A stretch of DNA of 40,131 nt from Streptomyces sp. MBT53 (GTDB taxonomy: Bacteria > Actinomycetota > Actinomycetes > Streptomycetales > Streptomycetaceae), in assembly GCF_016654115.1 (NCBI RefSeq), contig NZ_JAEQAZ010000066.1, forward strand, positions 1 to 40,131, read 5' to 3'. Positions 1 through 8,302 of the stretch are shown one piece after another; within the stretch, counting starts at the first letter, position 1, and each line of letters begins with the position of its first letter. Both the position numbers and the translations under genes were made by a program. Below the pieces are notes generated by a model. That model saw only the letters and a list, made by a program, of their open reading frames with translations, was not told where the DNA came from and did not search any database.

Positions 1-429
1 GCCGTCGAGGGGGCGGTCCTTCAGGAGGAAGAACTCGATCTCCGGGTGGGTGTAGAAGGTGAAGCCCAGGTCGGAGGTCTTGGCGAGGGCGCGCTTCAGG
101 ACGTAGCGCGGGTCCGCGAAGGACGGGGAGCCGTCCGGCATGAGGATGTCGCAGAACATGCGGGCCGTGCCGGGGGCCTCGGCGCGCCAGGGCAGGACCT
201 GGAAGGTGGAGGGGTCCGGCTTGGCGATCATGTCGGACTCGTACACGCGGGCGAAGCCCTCGATCGCGGAGCCGTCGAAGCCGATGCCCTCGTCGAAGGC
301 CTGTTCCAGCTCGGCGGGGGCCACGGCGACGGACTTGAGGAAGCCCAGCACGTCCGTGAACCACAGCCGTACGAACCGGATGTCGCGCTCCTCCAACGTC
401 CGGAGCACGAACTCCTGCTGCTTGTCCAT
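1..429 (-). CDS. glnA2: Glutamine synthetase GlnA2-type, N-terminal part (runs off the window)
   Basis: The 143 visible residues are the N-terminal beta-grasp domain and the start of the catalytic domain of a type-I glutamine synthetase: VRLWFTDVLGFLKS, GIGFDGSAIEGFARVYESDM, ARMFCDI and HPEIEFFLL. The last of these holds the first metal-binding glutamates. The text closely follows actinobacterial GlnA2 as I remember it, rather than the ammonium-assimilating GlnA. In Streptomyces coelicolor GlnA2 has been described as a gamma-glutamylpolyamine synthetase, so polyamine nitrogen use is a better guess than bulk glutamine synthesis. I chose the ATG that begins MDKQQEF because a purine-rich GGGGAAGCGGAAG lies directly before it; an in-frame ATG five codons upstream is possible. 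The C-terminal two thirds lie left of the window. It is transcribed away from the DUF3105 gene. The family is certain; the paralogue is likely. Confidence 0.88.
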   Translation of the reverse strand, partial: MDKQQEFVLRTLEERDIRFVRLWFTDVLGFLKSVAVAPAELEQAFDEGIGFDGSAIEGFARVYESDMIAKPDPSTFQVLPWRAEAPGTARMFCDILMPDGSPSFADPRYVLKRALAKTSDLGFTFYTHPEIEFFLLKDRPLDG

Positions 430-782
430 CTTCCGCTTCCCCATCCTTGCTGGTCAGGCCGCCTGTCCTCGTACCGCAGGAGGCGGTCGGGCACCTGAGC
501 ATCCCACCACAACACCATTTCGTGCGCGTTGCCGACCTTGATCGACCGGCCGTCCTCGGGCTGAACGGCTCACGAACGGCAGGTGTCCCGCGCTGATGCT
601 CATGTGATGCCCATCTGCTGACCATCTTGCCTGCTCGGACTGACATTCGTAATGCCTGGCATGGGGGGATCGCACTCTTCCGCGGTCTTTGCTGTGGGCG
701 CCCTACGAGAACCCTTTACTCCCCCACTACGATCAGTGGGTCCCGACCTTCCCGTCCCTTCCCCCAAAAGGACACACATCTC
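430..782. other. 353-bp divergent intergenic region with two short palindromes
   Basis: This region separates the glutamine synthetase gene (-) from the DUF3105 gene (+) and must carry both promoters. I see no convincing ORF. Two symmetric elements are visible: ATGCCTGGCAT at 652-662, and a hairpin CCCACT-ACGATC-AGTGGG at 723-740 that would sit in the 5' leader of the DUF3105 mRNA about 40 nt before its start codon. AAAGGA at 766-771 is the ribosome binding site of that gene. No -10/-35 pair is clear enough to assign. Confidence 0.4.
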
Positions 783-1457
783 ATGGGTTCCGCGAAGAAC
801 ACCGGCAACGCGGCGCGCAAGGCCCGCATCGAGGAGATGCGGCGCGCCGAGCAGGCCCGCGAGCGACGCGCCAAGCTCGTGAAGATCGTGGCGAGCACGG
901 TGGTCGCCGCCGGTGTCGTCATCGGCGGGGTCGCCGTCGTGCACGCGCAGTCCGGCAAGAAGGACAGTTCCGCGAGCGACTCCAAGAGCGGCGACGGCTC
1001 GGGGCACTTCGTGGCGGGCTCGGACGGCGTGAACACGTGGAAGGGCACGCTGGGCCGCACCCACGTCACCGGCACGGTGAACTACCCGATGCACCCGCCG
1101 GTCGGCGGCAACCACAACCCGGTCTGGCTGAACTGCAACGGCGATGTCTACACCAAGGCCGTCAAGGACGAGAACGCGGTGCACGCGCTGGAGCACGGCG
1201 CGGTCTGGGTGACGTACAACAAGAAGGCCTCGGCGGCCGACGTCAAGGCGCTCGCGGCGAAGGTGAAGTCGACGCCGTACTCTCTGATGAGTCCGTACGA
1301 CAGCCAGAAGGACCCGATCATGCTGTCGGCGTGGGGGCACCAGCGCACCGTGAAGAGCGCGAGCGACGCGGACGTGAACAAGTTCTTCGCCGAGTTCGTG
1401 CAGGGCAAGCAGACGCCGGAGCCGGGTGCGGCCTGCACGGGCGGGCTGTCGCAGTGA
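783..1457 (+). CDS. DUF3105-domain membrane-anchored protein
   Basis: This is a 224-aa protein. The first 35 residues are rich in Arg, Lys and Glu (RKARIEEMRRAEQARERRAK), followed by one membrane helix at about residues 36-57, a Ser/Asp/Lys-rich linker, and an extracytoplasmic DUF3105 domain from about residue 78. That domain contains HPPVGGNHNPVWLNCNG, ALEHGAVWVTY and SAWGHQR. The conserved His residues and the two cysteines (NCNG, AACTGG) suggest metal binding or a disulfide, but the biochemical role of DUF3105 is not known to me. The start ATG follows AAAGGA. Its stop overlaps the start of the DUF305 gene (GTGA), so the two are translationally coupled, and a joint role at the cell surface is inferred. 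Confidence 0.8.
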   Translation: MGSAKNTGNAARKARIEEMRRAEQARERRAKLVKIVASTVVAAGVVIGGVAVVHAQSGKKDSSASDSKSGDGSGHFVAGSDGVNTWKGTLGRTHVTGTVNYPMHPPVGGNHNPVWLNCNGDVYTKAVKDENAVHALEHGAVWVTYNKKASAADVKALAAKVKSTPYSLMSPYDSQKDPIMLSAWGHQRTVKSASDADVNKFFAEFVQGKQTPEPGAACTGGLSQ

Positions 1458-2083
1458 GGCAGGTGGGACTGATCGCGGGGGCCGCGGCGGTGGCGCTGGT
1501 CGCGGCCGGCGCGATCACCTACGCGGTCGCCGAGGACGGCGGTAAATCGACCAACTCCCCTACTCCTACGGCGGATTCGGCGGACGCCGGGTTCGCGCGG
1601 GACATGGCGGTGCACCACCAGCAGGCCGTCGAGATGTCGTACATCGTGCGGGACCGTACGAAGAACGTGGAAGTGCGGCGGCTTGCATACGACATCGCGC
1701 AGACGCAGGCCAATCAACGGGGCATGCTGCTGGGCTGGTTGGACCTGTGGAACCTGCCGAAGGTGTCGGCCGATCCGCCGATGACCTGGATGGGCATGGG
1801 TGACATGGCGTCCGGCAAGGACGGCGCGCTGATGCCGGGGATGGCGACCAACACCGAGCTGAAGAAGCTGAATTCGCTGAGCGGCAAGCCCGCCGAGGTC
1901 TTCTTCCTGCAGCTCATGACGGACCATCACAAGGGCGGGATCCACATGGCCGAGGGGTGTGTGGAGAAGTGCACGGTGGGGGTGGAGAAACGGCTGGCGC
2001 AGGGGATGGTGGACGCGCAGCAGTCGGAGATCCAGCTGATGGCCGACATGCTCAAGGAGCGTGGCGCAAAAGCGCGTTCGTAA
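1454..2083 (+). CDS. DUF305 family protein, probable exported metal-binding protein
   Basis: This is a 209-aa protein starting at GTG, which overlaps the TGA of the preceding gene. An N-terminal hydrophobic segment (about residues 4-26) is a signal anchor or signal peptide. The rest is a DUF305 four-helix ferritin-like domain. Two His/Met-rich stretches, FARDMAVHHQQAVEMSYIVRD and LMTDHHKGGIHMAEG, are the family hallmark, and MTWMGMGDM lies between them. CopM, a DUF305 protein of Synechocystis, binds copper, so copper or another soft metal is a plausible ligand here. This is inference from family knowledge. The domain is about the usual length. The gene seems to end the two-gene operon, with a hairpin 31 nt downstream. 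Confidence 0.82.
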   Translation: MRQVGLIAGAAAVALVAAGAITYAVAEDGGKSTNSPTPTADSADAGFARDMAVHHQQAVEMSYIVRDRTKNVEVRRLAYDIAQTQANQRGMLLGWLDLWNLPKVSADPPMTWMGMGDMASGKDGALMPGMATNTELKKLNSLSGKPAEVFFLQLMTDHHKGGIHMAEGCVEKCTVGVEKRLAQGMVDAQQSEIQLMADMLKERGAKARS

Positions 2084-2113
2084 AGCGTCTCCGGTCGTTC
2101 GTTACACGCCCGT

Positions 2114-2154
2114 AAGGAAAAAAGCACCCAATTCGCCCTGGGTGACGGTTCCTT
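2114..2154. terminator. Hairpin downstream of the DUF305 gene
   Basis: A stem CACCCA...TGGGTG (2125-2144) is nested inside AAGGAA...TTCCTT (2114-2154). On the + strand it follows the DUF305 gene by 30 nt. The cleaner uridine tract (six T) is on the - strand, so the element may act in both directions or be a weak terminator. Confidence 0.45.
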
Positions 2155-2311
2155 GGGTTTCTCTTGACTTTTGCGTTCCCCTGGCATGAACGGTTCATCG
2201 AAAGAGTGGCCCCCATCGTGTGATCCATCCACGGACCCTCCCGCCGCAGGTTCCGTGCGGATCCCGCATGACCGACCACTCCATGCGTCGAACCGCATAG
2301 CAGGGGGTTTT

Positions 2312-4288
2312 ATGAGATCCAATCGCGCCACCATGCGCGCCGGCGTGAGCATGGCAGCGACACTGCCCATGATCGCCGGCGCTCTGGCGCTCGGTATACC
2401 CGCGGCGCACGCCGCGGACACCCCGGGCCGGGACTCTCTCGCGGGCACCAAGCCCGCGTGGGCGACGGCCAAGGCGGACAAGGGAGCTACCTCCGACAGC
2501 TCCAAGGTCTCCGCCCGGGTCTATTTCGCCGGCCGGAACGCCTCTGGCCTCGCGGCGTACGCCAAGGCCGTCTCGGACCCGAGTTCGGCTCTGTACGGCA
2601 AGTACCTGAGCGCCGCTCAGGTGCAGCAGCGCTTCGGCGCCACGACGGCCCAGGTGACCGCCGTCAAGTCCTGGCTGAAGTCCGCCGGGCTGAAGGTCAC
2701 CGGCACCACGCAGCACTACGTCACCGTCTCCGGTGACGTGGCGGCGGTCGAGAAGGCGTTCAGCACCTCGCTGCACAACTACTCGAAGGGCTCGAAGACC
2801 TACCGCGCCCCGTCGAAGACGGCCTCCGCGCCGGACAGCCTCAACGGTGCCGTCCTGACCGTCACCGGTCTCGACAACGCCCCGCACCAGGCGAGCCACG
2901 ACGACACGCTGCCGGGTCCGGCCGGGGTGTTCAAGAACTCGGGACCGTTCTCCTCGTACTACGGCTCCAACACCGCGACCACCCTGCCCTCGGCCTACGG
3001 CAAGAAGATCCCGTACGCCGTCGAGGGGTACACCGGCAAGCAGCTGCGGGCCGCCTACGGCGCCGGCAAGTACACCGGCAAGGGCGTGCGCGTCGCCATC
3101 ACCGACGCCTACGCCTCGCCGACCATCGCGTTCGACGCGGCCACCTACGCGAAGAACCACGGCGACGCCAAGTGGACGACCAGCCAGCTGAAGCAGGTCC
3201 TCCCGTCGAACTACACCGACACCGCCGCCGACAAGTGCGACGCATCGGGCTGGTACGGCGAGGAGACCCTCGACGTCGAGGCCGTGCACGCGGTGGCGCC
3301 GGGCGCGAACGTCACGTACGTGGGCGCCGCGTCCTGCAACGACGACGATCTGCTCGACTCGCTCAACAAGATCGTCGACAACCACCTGGCCGACATCGTC
3401 TCCAACTCGTGGGGCGACATCGAGGCCAACCAGACGCCGGACCTCGCGGCCGCCTACGACCAGGTGTTCCAGCTGGGCGCGGTCGAGGGCATCGGCTTCT
3501 ACTTCTCCTCCGGTGACAACGGCGACGAGGTGGCCAACACCACCACGCCGACGCAGCCCGGCGTCAAGCAGGTCGACACCCCGGCCAACTCGGCGTGGGT
3601 GACGGCGGTCGGCGGTACCTCGCTGGCCGTCGGCAAGGGCGACAAGTACCTGTGGGAGACCGGCTGGGGCACCGAGAAGGCCGCGCTGTCGACCGACGGC
3701 AAGAGCTGGACCAACTTCCCCGGCGCCTTCACCTCGGGCGCGGGCGGCGGCACCAGCAAGACGGTGGCCGAGCCCTTCTACCAGAAGGGTGTCGTCCCGA
3801 AGGCACTCGCCACGGCCAACAGCGCCACCGGCAACCGTGTCGTCCCGGACATCTCGGCGATCGCCGACCCGAACACCGGCTTCAAGGTCGGCCAGACGCA
3901 GACCCAGTCTGACGGTTCGGAGTCGTACAGCGAGTACCGGATCGGCGGCACCTCGCTCGCCTCCCCGGTGATCGCGGCGGTCCAGGCCCTGGCCCAGGAG
4001 GCGCGCGGCGGCAAGGCGATCGGTTTCGCCAACCCGTCGATCTACGCCAAGTACGGCACGAAGGTCTACCACGACGTGACCGACAAGCCGACCGGCACGG
4101 ACCTCGCGGTCGCCCGCGTGGACTTCGCCAACGGCTTCGACGCCACCGAGGGCCTGCTGACCTCGGTCCGCAGCCTCGGCAAGGACAGCTCGCTGTCCGC
4201 GGTCAAGGGCTACGACGACGTGACCGGCGTGGGCACGCCCGCGAACGGCTACGTCGAGTCGTTCATCGCCCCCAAGGGTCACCACTGA
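2312..4288 (+). CDS. Secreted S53-family serine-carboxyl peptidase (kumamolisin/sedolisin type)
   Basis: This 658-aa pre-pro-enzyme has a signal peptide at residues 1-35 ending AHA-AD, and a pro-kumamolisin activation domain at about 65-205 containing FAGRNASGLAAYAKAVSDPSS and LSAAQVQQRFG. The catalytic domain runs from about 245 to the end. The Ser-Glu-Asp triad is visible: E317 and D321 in GEETLDVE, and S548 in GGTSLASP. The oxyanion Asp is D369 in SNSWGD. The C-terminal DDVTGVGTPANG fits the Ca2+ site of the family. Such enzymes are acid-stable endopeptidases that mature by self-cleavage, so a role in extracellular protein degradation is likely. The start ATG follows AGGGGG, and the upstream 228 bp include a -35-like TTGACT at 2164-2169. 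It is monocistronic, with a strong hairpin downstream. Confidence 0.92.
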   Translation: MRSNRATMRAGVSMAATLPMIAGALALGIPAAHAADTPGRDSLAGTKPAWATAKADKGATSDSSKVSARVYFAGRNASGLAAYAKAVSDPSSALYGKYLSAAQVQQRFGATTAQVTAVKSWLKSAGLKVTGTTQHYVTVSGDVAAVEKAFSTSLHNYSKGSKTYRAPSKTASAPDSLNGAVLTVTGLDNAPHQASHDDTLPGPAGVFKNSGPFSSYYGSNTATTLPSAYGKKIPYAVEGYTGKQLRAAYGAGKYTGKGVRVAITDAYASPTIAFDAATYAKNHGDAKWTTSQLKQVLPSNYTDTAADKCDASGWYGEETLDVEAVHAVAPGANVTYVGAASCNDDDLLDSLNKIVDNHLADIVSNSWGDIEANQTPDLAAAYDQVFQLGAVEGIGFYFSSGDNGDEVANTTTPTQPGVKQVDTPANSAWVTAVGGTSLAVGKGDKYLWETGWGTEKAALSTDGKSWTNFPGAFTSGAGGGTSKTVAEPFYQKGVVPKALATANSATGNRVVPDISAIADPNTGFKVGQTQTQSDGSESYSEYRIGGTSLASPVIAAVQALAQEARGGKAIGFANPSIYAKYGTKVYHDVTDKPTGTDLAVARVDFANGFDATEGLLTSVRSLGKDSSLSAVKGYDDVTGVGTPANGYVESFIAPKGHH

Positions 4289-4317
4289 CCCGGTAGGCGG
4301 TGGGCGAGTCACCTGTT

Positions 4318-4360
4318 GATGGGGTGGCGTGGGGTATTCGACACCCCGCGCCACCCCATC
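4318..4360 (+). terminator. Strong hairpin terminator after the S53 peptidase gene
   Basis: Arms GATGGGGTGGCG and CGCCACCCCATC enclose an inner TGGGGT/ACCCCG pairing around a short AT-containing loop, 30 nt after the stop. There is no long U-tract, which is usual for Streptomyces hairpin terminators. It also separates this unit from nadE. Confidence 0.72.
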
Positions 4361-4376
4361 GCGTCTCACTGACGAT

Positions 4377-4382
4377 TACAGT
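4377..4382 (+). promoter_or_regulatory. Possible -10 element of a leaderless nadE transcript
   Basis: TACAGT (TAnnnT pattern) ends 6 nt before the GTG start of nadE, which would put transcription start at or next to the start codon. No convincing -35 and no Shine-Dalgarno sequence are seen, which fits leaderless translation, common in actinobacteria. Confidence 0.3.
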
Positions 4383-4388
4383 GGACCC

Positions 4389-6425
4389 GTGCCTCCACTG
4401 AACTTCTGGTCGATCTATCAGCACGGCTTCGCCCGCGTCGCCGCCTGCACGGGCCACACCGTGATCGCGGACCCGCACGCCAACGCCGAAGCGGTCCTGC
4501 GCCACGCCCGCCGCTGCGACGAGGAGGGCGTCGCCGTCGCCGTCTTCGCCGAGATGGGCCTGTGCGGCTACTCCATCGAGGACCTGCTGCTCCAGGACGT
4601 ACTGCTCGACCAGGTCGAGGAGGCGCTGCGGGAGGTGGTGACGGGGTCCGCGGACCTGCTGCCGGTGCTGGTCGTCGGCGCCCCGCTGCGGCACCGCAAC
4701 CGGATCTACAACTGCGCGGTGCTGGTGCACCGGGGCCGGGTCCTGGGTGTCGTACCGAAGTCGTACCCGCCGAACTACCGCGAGTTCTACGAGCGCCGCC
4801 AGATCGCCGACGGCGCCGACGAGCGCGGCGGTTCGATCCGCGTCGGCGGGGAGGAAGTCCCGTTCGGCGTGGACCTGTTGTTCGCGGCGCGGGACGTGCC
4901 GTCGCTCGTACTCCACGCGGAGATCTGCGAGGACATGTGGGTGCCGGTGCCGCCCAGCGCCGAGGCGGCCCTGGCGGGTGCCACGGTCCTCGTCAACCTC
5001 TCCGGCAGCCCGATCACGGTCGGCCGCGCCGAGGACCGCAAACTGCTGTGCCGCTCGGCGTCCGCGCGCTGTCTCGCCGCGTACGTCTACGCGGCGGCCG
5101 GTCTCGGCGAGTCGACGACGGACCTGTCCTGGGACGGCCAGGCGATGATCTACGAGAACGGCGCGCTGCTGGCGGAGACCGAGCGCTTCCCGCTGGGCGA
5201 CGAGTACGCGGTGGCCGACGTCGACCTGGACCTGCTGCGGCAGGAGCGGCAGCGGATGGGCACGTTCGACGACAACCGCCGTACGCACCGGGCGCGGACG
5301 TCGGACTTCCGCACGGTGGGCTTCGAACTCGGCCCGCCGCTGGGTGACTTGGGGCTGCGGCGGCGCCTGGAACGCTTCCCGTTCGTACCGGCCGACGCGG
5401 AGCGGCTCGCGCAGGACTGCTACGAGGCGTACAACATCCAGGTCGAGGGCCTGCAGCAGCGGCTCGCGGCGATCGGCGGCCCGAAGGTCGTCATCGGGGT
5501 GTCGGGCGGGCTGGACTCGACCCACGCGCTGATCGTCGCCGCCCGCGCGATGGACCGCGCGGGCCGTCCGCGCAGCGACATCCTGGCCTGGACGCTGCCC
5601 GGCTTCGCGACGAGCGACCACACGAAGGACAACGCGCACGCGCTGATGCGGGCGATCGGCGTCACGGCGGCGGAGTTGGACATCACGCCGACCGCACGTC
5701 TGATGCTGAAGGAGATGGGCCACCCCTTCGCCTCCGGCGAGCCGGTGTACGACATCACCTTCGAGAACGTGCAGGCGGGCCTGCGCACGGACTACCTGTT
5801 CCGGCTCGCCAACCAGCGCAACGGCATCGTGCTGGGCACGGGCGACCTCTCGGAACTGGCCCTGGGCTGGTCCACGTACGGCGTCGGCGACCAGATGAGC
5901 CACTACAACGTCAACTCCGGCGTACCGAAGACCCTCATCCAGCACCTGATCCGCTGGGTGGTGAGCAGCGACCAGTTCGACGAGGAGACCGGCAAGATCC
6001 TCACCGCGATCCTCGACACGGAGATCAGCCCGGAGCTGGTGCCCGGCGAGGAGATGCAGTCCACGGAGTCGAAGATCGGCCCGTACGCCCTGCACGACTT
6101 CACCCTCTTCCACGTCCTGCGCCACGGCTTCCGCCCGTCGAAGATCGCGTTCCTGGCGTGGCACGCGTGGCACGACGCGGGAGCGGGAGCCTGGCCGCCC
6201 GGCTTCCCGGAGGAGAAGCGGGTGGCGTACGAACTGCCGGAGATCCGACGGTGGTTGGAGGTCTTCTGCCGCCGCTTCTTCGGCTTCGCCCAGTTCAAGC
6301 GCTCGGCGATGCCCAATGGGCCGAAGGTTTCGGCGGGCGGTTCGTTGTCGCCCCGGGGGGATTGGCGCGCACCCTCGGACGGGTCGGCCACGGCTTGGCT
6401 GCGGGACCTGGAGCGGTTCGACTAG
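4389..6425 (+). CDS. nadE: Glutamine-dependent NAD+ synthetase
   Basis: The 678-aa product matches the length of the two-domain actinobacterial NadE (about 680 aa). It converts nicotinic acid adenine dinucleotide to NAD+ using ATP and glutamine-derived ammonia in the cytosol. The N-terminal nitrilase-type glutaminase domain (about 10-290) shows the Glu-Lys-Cys triad: FAEMGLCGY, VVPKSYPPNYREFYERR and HAEICEDMW, with C180 as nucleophile. The C-terminal synthetase domain (about 330-640) has the ATP PP-loop VSGGLDST (SGGLDS at 372-377) and GTGDLSELALGWSTYG. GTG at 4389 is the start that gives the family N-terminus PPLNFWSIYQHGFARVAAC; there is no Shine-Dalgarno sequence before it. It is a single gene between a hairpin and an unrelated secreted protein. 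The assignment is secure. Confidence 0.96.
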   Translation: MPPLNFWSIYQHGFARVAACTGHTVIADPHANAEAVLRHARRCDEEGVAVAVFAEMGLCGYSIEDLLLQDVLLDQVEEALREVVTGSADLLPVLVVGAPLRHRNRIYNCAVLVHRGRVLGVVPKSYPPNYREFYERRQIADGADERGGSIRVGGEEVPFGVDLLFAARDVPSLVLHAEICEDMWVPVPPSAEAALAGATVLVNLSGSPITVGRAEDRKLLCRSASARCLAAYVYAAAGLGESTTDLSWDGQAMIYENGALLAETERFPLGDEYAVADVDLDLLRQERQRMGTFDDNRRTHRARTSDFRTVGFELGPPLGDLGLRRRLERFPFVPADAERLAQDCYEAYNIQVEGLQQRLAAIGGPKVVIGVSGGLDSTHALIVAARAMDRAGRPRSDILAWTLPGFATSDHTKDNAHALMRAIGVTAAELDITPTARLMLKEMGHPFASGEPVYDITFENVQAGLRTDYLFRLANQRNGIVLGTGDLSELALGWSTYGVGDQMSHYNVNSGVPKTLIQHLIRWVVSSDQFDEETGKILTAILDTEISPELVPGEEMQSTESKIGPYALHDFTLFHVLRHGFRPSKIAFLAWHAWHDAGAGAWPPGFPEEKRVAYELPEIRRWLEVFCRRFFGFAQFKRSAMPNGPKVSAGGSLSPRGDWRAPSDGSATAWLRDLERFD

Positions 6426-6545
6426 AACCCGTTCCGGGAGTGGTCGGCAGGTTTTGTCCTCGGCTTACCGGTGTGGGGTTGGTTCATGGTGAGGACCTGG
6501 GTGAGGGTGTTCCGCGACGTCCACCCGCGCTCGGAACGAGGTCCG

Positions 6546-6959
6546 ATGAGACACACCCGCCTGCTCCGCCGCGCCACGGTGACCCTGACCGCAGCCGTCA
6601 CCGTGGGGCTCGGCACGACGACGGCCCACGCGGACCCCGGAATCCCGGACATCGGCTACGGCCACGCCAACAACCCCGCGTCGGTCCGCTGTGTGCAGTT
6701 CTTCGTGAACAACTACCTCAACCTGCACCTCTTGGAGGACGGCAAGTTCGGCCCGCAGACCGAGCGGGGTGTCAAAGAACTCCAGAAGTACTCCAACTTC
6801 CACTGGGCCACCACCGAGTTGGCGGTCGACGGGATCTTCGGCAAGCACACGGGTGAGGTCGTGCTCAAGCACATCAAGCGGTATCCGTCGTCGATCAACT
6901 TCCGGAAGGCCAGCCAGTGCGGCCACCGGGTGCCTTCGTACAACGTCATCCTCAACTGA
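6546..6959 (+). CDS. Small secreted peptidoglycan-binding-domain protein
   Basis: This is a 137-aa protein with a signal peptide (residues 1-29, ending TAHA-DP). The rest is a PG_binding_1-like domain: VRCVQFFVNNYLN, DGKFGPQTERGVKELQKY and VDGIFGKHTGEVVL show the usual core with DGxFGPQT. Two cysteines (SVRC, SQCG) may form a disulfide. No catalytic domain is attached, so it is probably a cell-wall-bound or accessory protein. The ATG at 6546 gives a good Arg-rich n-region (MRHTRLLRR); longer in-frame starts would spoil the signal peptide. The 120 bp between nadE and this gene contain no other obvious feature. It is convergent with the MFS gene to the right. Confidence 0.8.
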   Translation: MRHTRLLRRATVTLTAAVTVGLGTTTAHADPGIPDIGYGHANNPASVRCVQFFVNNYLNLHLLEDGKFGPQTERGVKELQKYSNFHWATTELAVDGIFGKHTGEVVLKHIKRYPSSINFRKASQCGHRVPSYNVILN

Positions 6960-6988
6960 CGCCGTACACAAGGGGGTTCGTCAAGCGG

Positions 6989-8203
6989 TCACGGCTGCAG
7001 AACGCCCGCCTGGTCCGGGACGTGGGTCGCGACCACGCGCTCGCGGCCCGGTACCGCACGACGCCGGTCCACGCTCCACGCCGTGGCGGCAACTCCCAAG
7101 CCCAGTACGGCCAACAGCGCGCCGGCCACGGCAGGCGACGTAGCGCCGAAGCCCGCCGTCAGGGCCAGGCCGCCGATCCAGGCGCCGCCCGCGTTGGCCA
7201 GGTTGAAGGCCGCCTGGTTCGCGGAGGAGGCCAACGAGGGGCCCGCGGCGGCCTTTTCCATCACCATCAGCTGGAGCGGGGAGCCCGTCACGAACGCCGC
7301 TACGCCCAGGAGGACGACCGACAGGGCCGCCGTCCACTCCGTGGTCATCAGGAGGGGGAAGAGGGCCAGGACCGCGGCCAGGGACACCAGTCCGCCGAAC
7401 AGGGTGCCTCGGAGGGAGTGGTCCGCGAGGCGGCCGCCCACCAGGTTGCCCGCCGTCGCGCCCACGCCGAACAGCGCCAGGAGGAGTGTCACGCTGCCGT
7501 CCGCGAAGCCCGCCGCGTCCGTGAGCATCGGCGTGATGTAGCTGTACGCCGAGAAGAGCGCGCCGAAGCCGGCCACGGTCGTGCCGAGGGCCAGCCAGAC
7601 CGGGAGGGAGCGGAGCGCCGCCATTTCGCGGCGCAGGCCCACCGCCGGGGCGTGTGCGTGGTCGTGCGGGATCAGCAGGGCCAGCGACGCTATCGCCGCC
7701 AGGCCGATCACGCTCACCGCGAGGAACGTGGCCCGCCAGCCCAGGTGCTGGCCCATCAGCGTGGCCGCCGGTACGCCCACGATGTTGGCGACCGTGAGGC
7801 CCAGGAACATCAGCGAGACGGAGCGCGCCTTGCGTTCGGGCGCGACCATCGTCGTAGCGACGACCGCTCCCACGCCGAAGAAGGCGCCGTGCGGCAGGCC
7901 GCTCAGGAAGCGGGCGGCGAGGAGGTAGTCGTAGTTCGCGGCGAGGGCCGAGAGGGCGTTGCCCGCCACGAACAGGACCATCAGGCCGATCAGGACCGTG
8001 CGGCGGGACAGGCGGGCGGTGACCGCCGCGAGGAGCGGGGCGCCGATGACGACGCCCAGCGCGTACGCCGAGACCAGGTGTCCCGCCGTGGGGATCGAGA
8101 CGTGGAGGTCGTCCGCGACCTCGGGCAGCAGGCCCATGATCACGAATTCGGTGGTGCCGATACCAAAAGCGCCGACGGCCAGAGCTAGCAGGGCCAGGGG
8201 CAT
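6989..8203 (-). CDS. MFS drug-efflux-type transporter (DHA1, 12 TM)
   Basis: The 404-aa product has about 12 hydrophobic helices over its full length. The N-terminus GAFGIGTTEFVIMGLLPEVADDL is typical of the DHA1 AraJ/Cmr-like subgroup, which includes sugar/arabinose and chloramphenicol-type exporters. Motif A-like RLSRRTVLIG follows TM2, and GLPHGAFFGVGAVVA corresponds to the TM4 region. Substrate cannot be told from sequence. I chose ATG at 8201-8203 (MPLALLALAVG); a TTG seven codons earlier is possible. A palindromic operator-like site lies 34-69 nt upstream. The gene is convergent with the small secreted protein and codirectional with the EEP-family gene upstream of it. Proton-coupled export is inferred from family knowledge. 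Confidence 0.87.
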   Translation of the reverse strand: MPLALLALAVGAFGIGTTEFVIMGLLPEVADDLHVSIPTAGHLVSAYALGVVIGAPLLAAVTARLSRRTVLIGLMVLFVAGNALSALAANYDYLLAARFLSGLPHGAFFGVGAVVATTMVAPERKARSVSLMFLGLTVANIVGVPAATLMGQHLGWRATFLAVSVIGLAAIASLALLIPHDHAHAPAVGLRREMAALRSLPVWLALGTTVAGFGALFSAYSYITPMLTDAAGFADGSVTLLLALFGVGATAGNLVGGRLADHSLRGTLFGGLVSLAAVLALFPLLMTTEWTAALSVVLLGVAAFVTGSPLQLMVMEKAAAGPSLASSANQAAFNLANAGGAWIGGLALTAGFGATSPAVAGALLAVLGLGVAATAWSVDRRRAVPGRERVVATHVPDQAGVLQP

Positions 8204-8236
8204 GGAGGTGCCTGTGCCTTTCAAGGGGAGAGCGGA

Positions 8237-8272
8237 GTTCCGTACCGAACAGCTTAAGTTCAGTTACGGAAC
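8237..8272 (-). promoter_or_regulatory. Operator-like inverted repeat upstream of the MFS gene
   Basis: GTTCCGTACCGAAC at 8237-8250 faces GTTCAGTTACGGAAC at 8258-8272 as an imperfect inverted repeat (GTTCCGTA/TACGGAAC perfect, one extra base inside) around AGCTTAA. It lies 34-69 nt upstream of the MFS start, where the promoter should be. A homodimeric repressor of the MarR, TetR or ArsR kind could bind here; no such regulator gene is adjacent. Confidence 0.5.
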
Positions 8273-8302
8273 AAAGACTCCCAGGCGCTCTATTCCACGA
8301 GG

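Noticed and set aside
46..498. + strand frame across the glutamine synthetase gene
   Set aside because: Antisense to a well-conserved glutamine synthetase N-terminus.
2195..4369. Long open frame (724 codons) on the - strand opposite the S53 peptidase gene
   Set aside because: It is antisense to a gene with clear catalytic motifs, and its translation is Arg/Val/Gly-rich without domains, typical of antisense frames in high-GC DNA.
4263..6173. - strand open frame opposite nadE
   Set aside because: nadE on the + strand has full family signatures; the reverse frame is a shadow.
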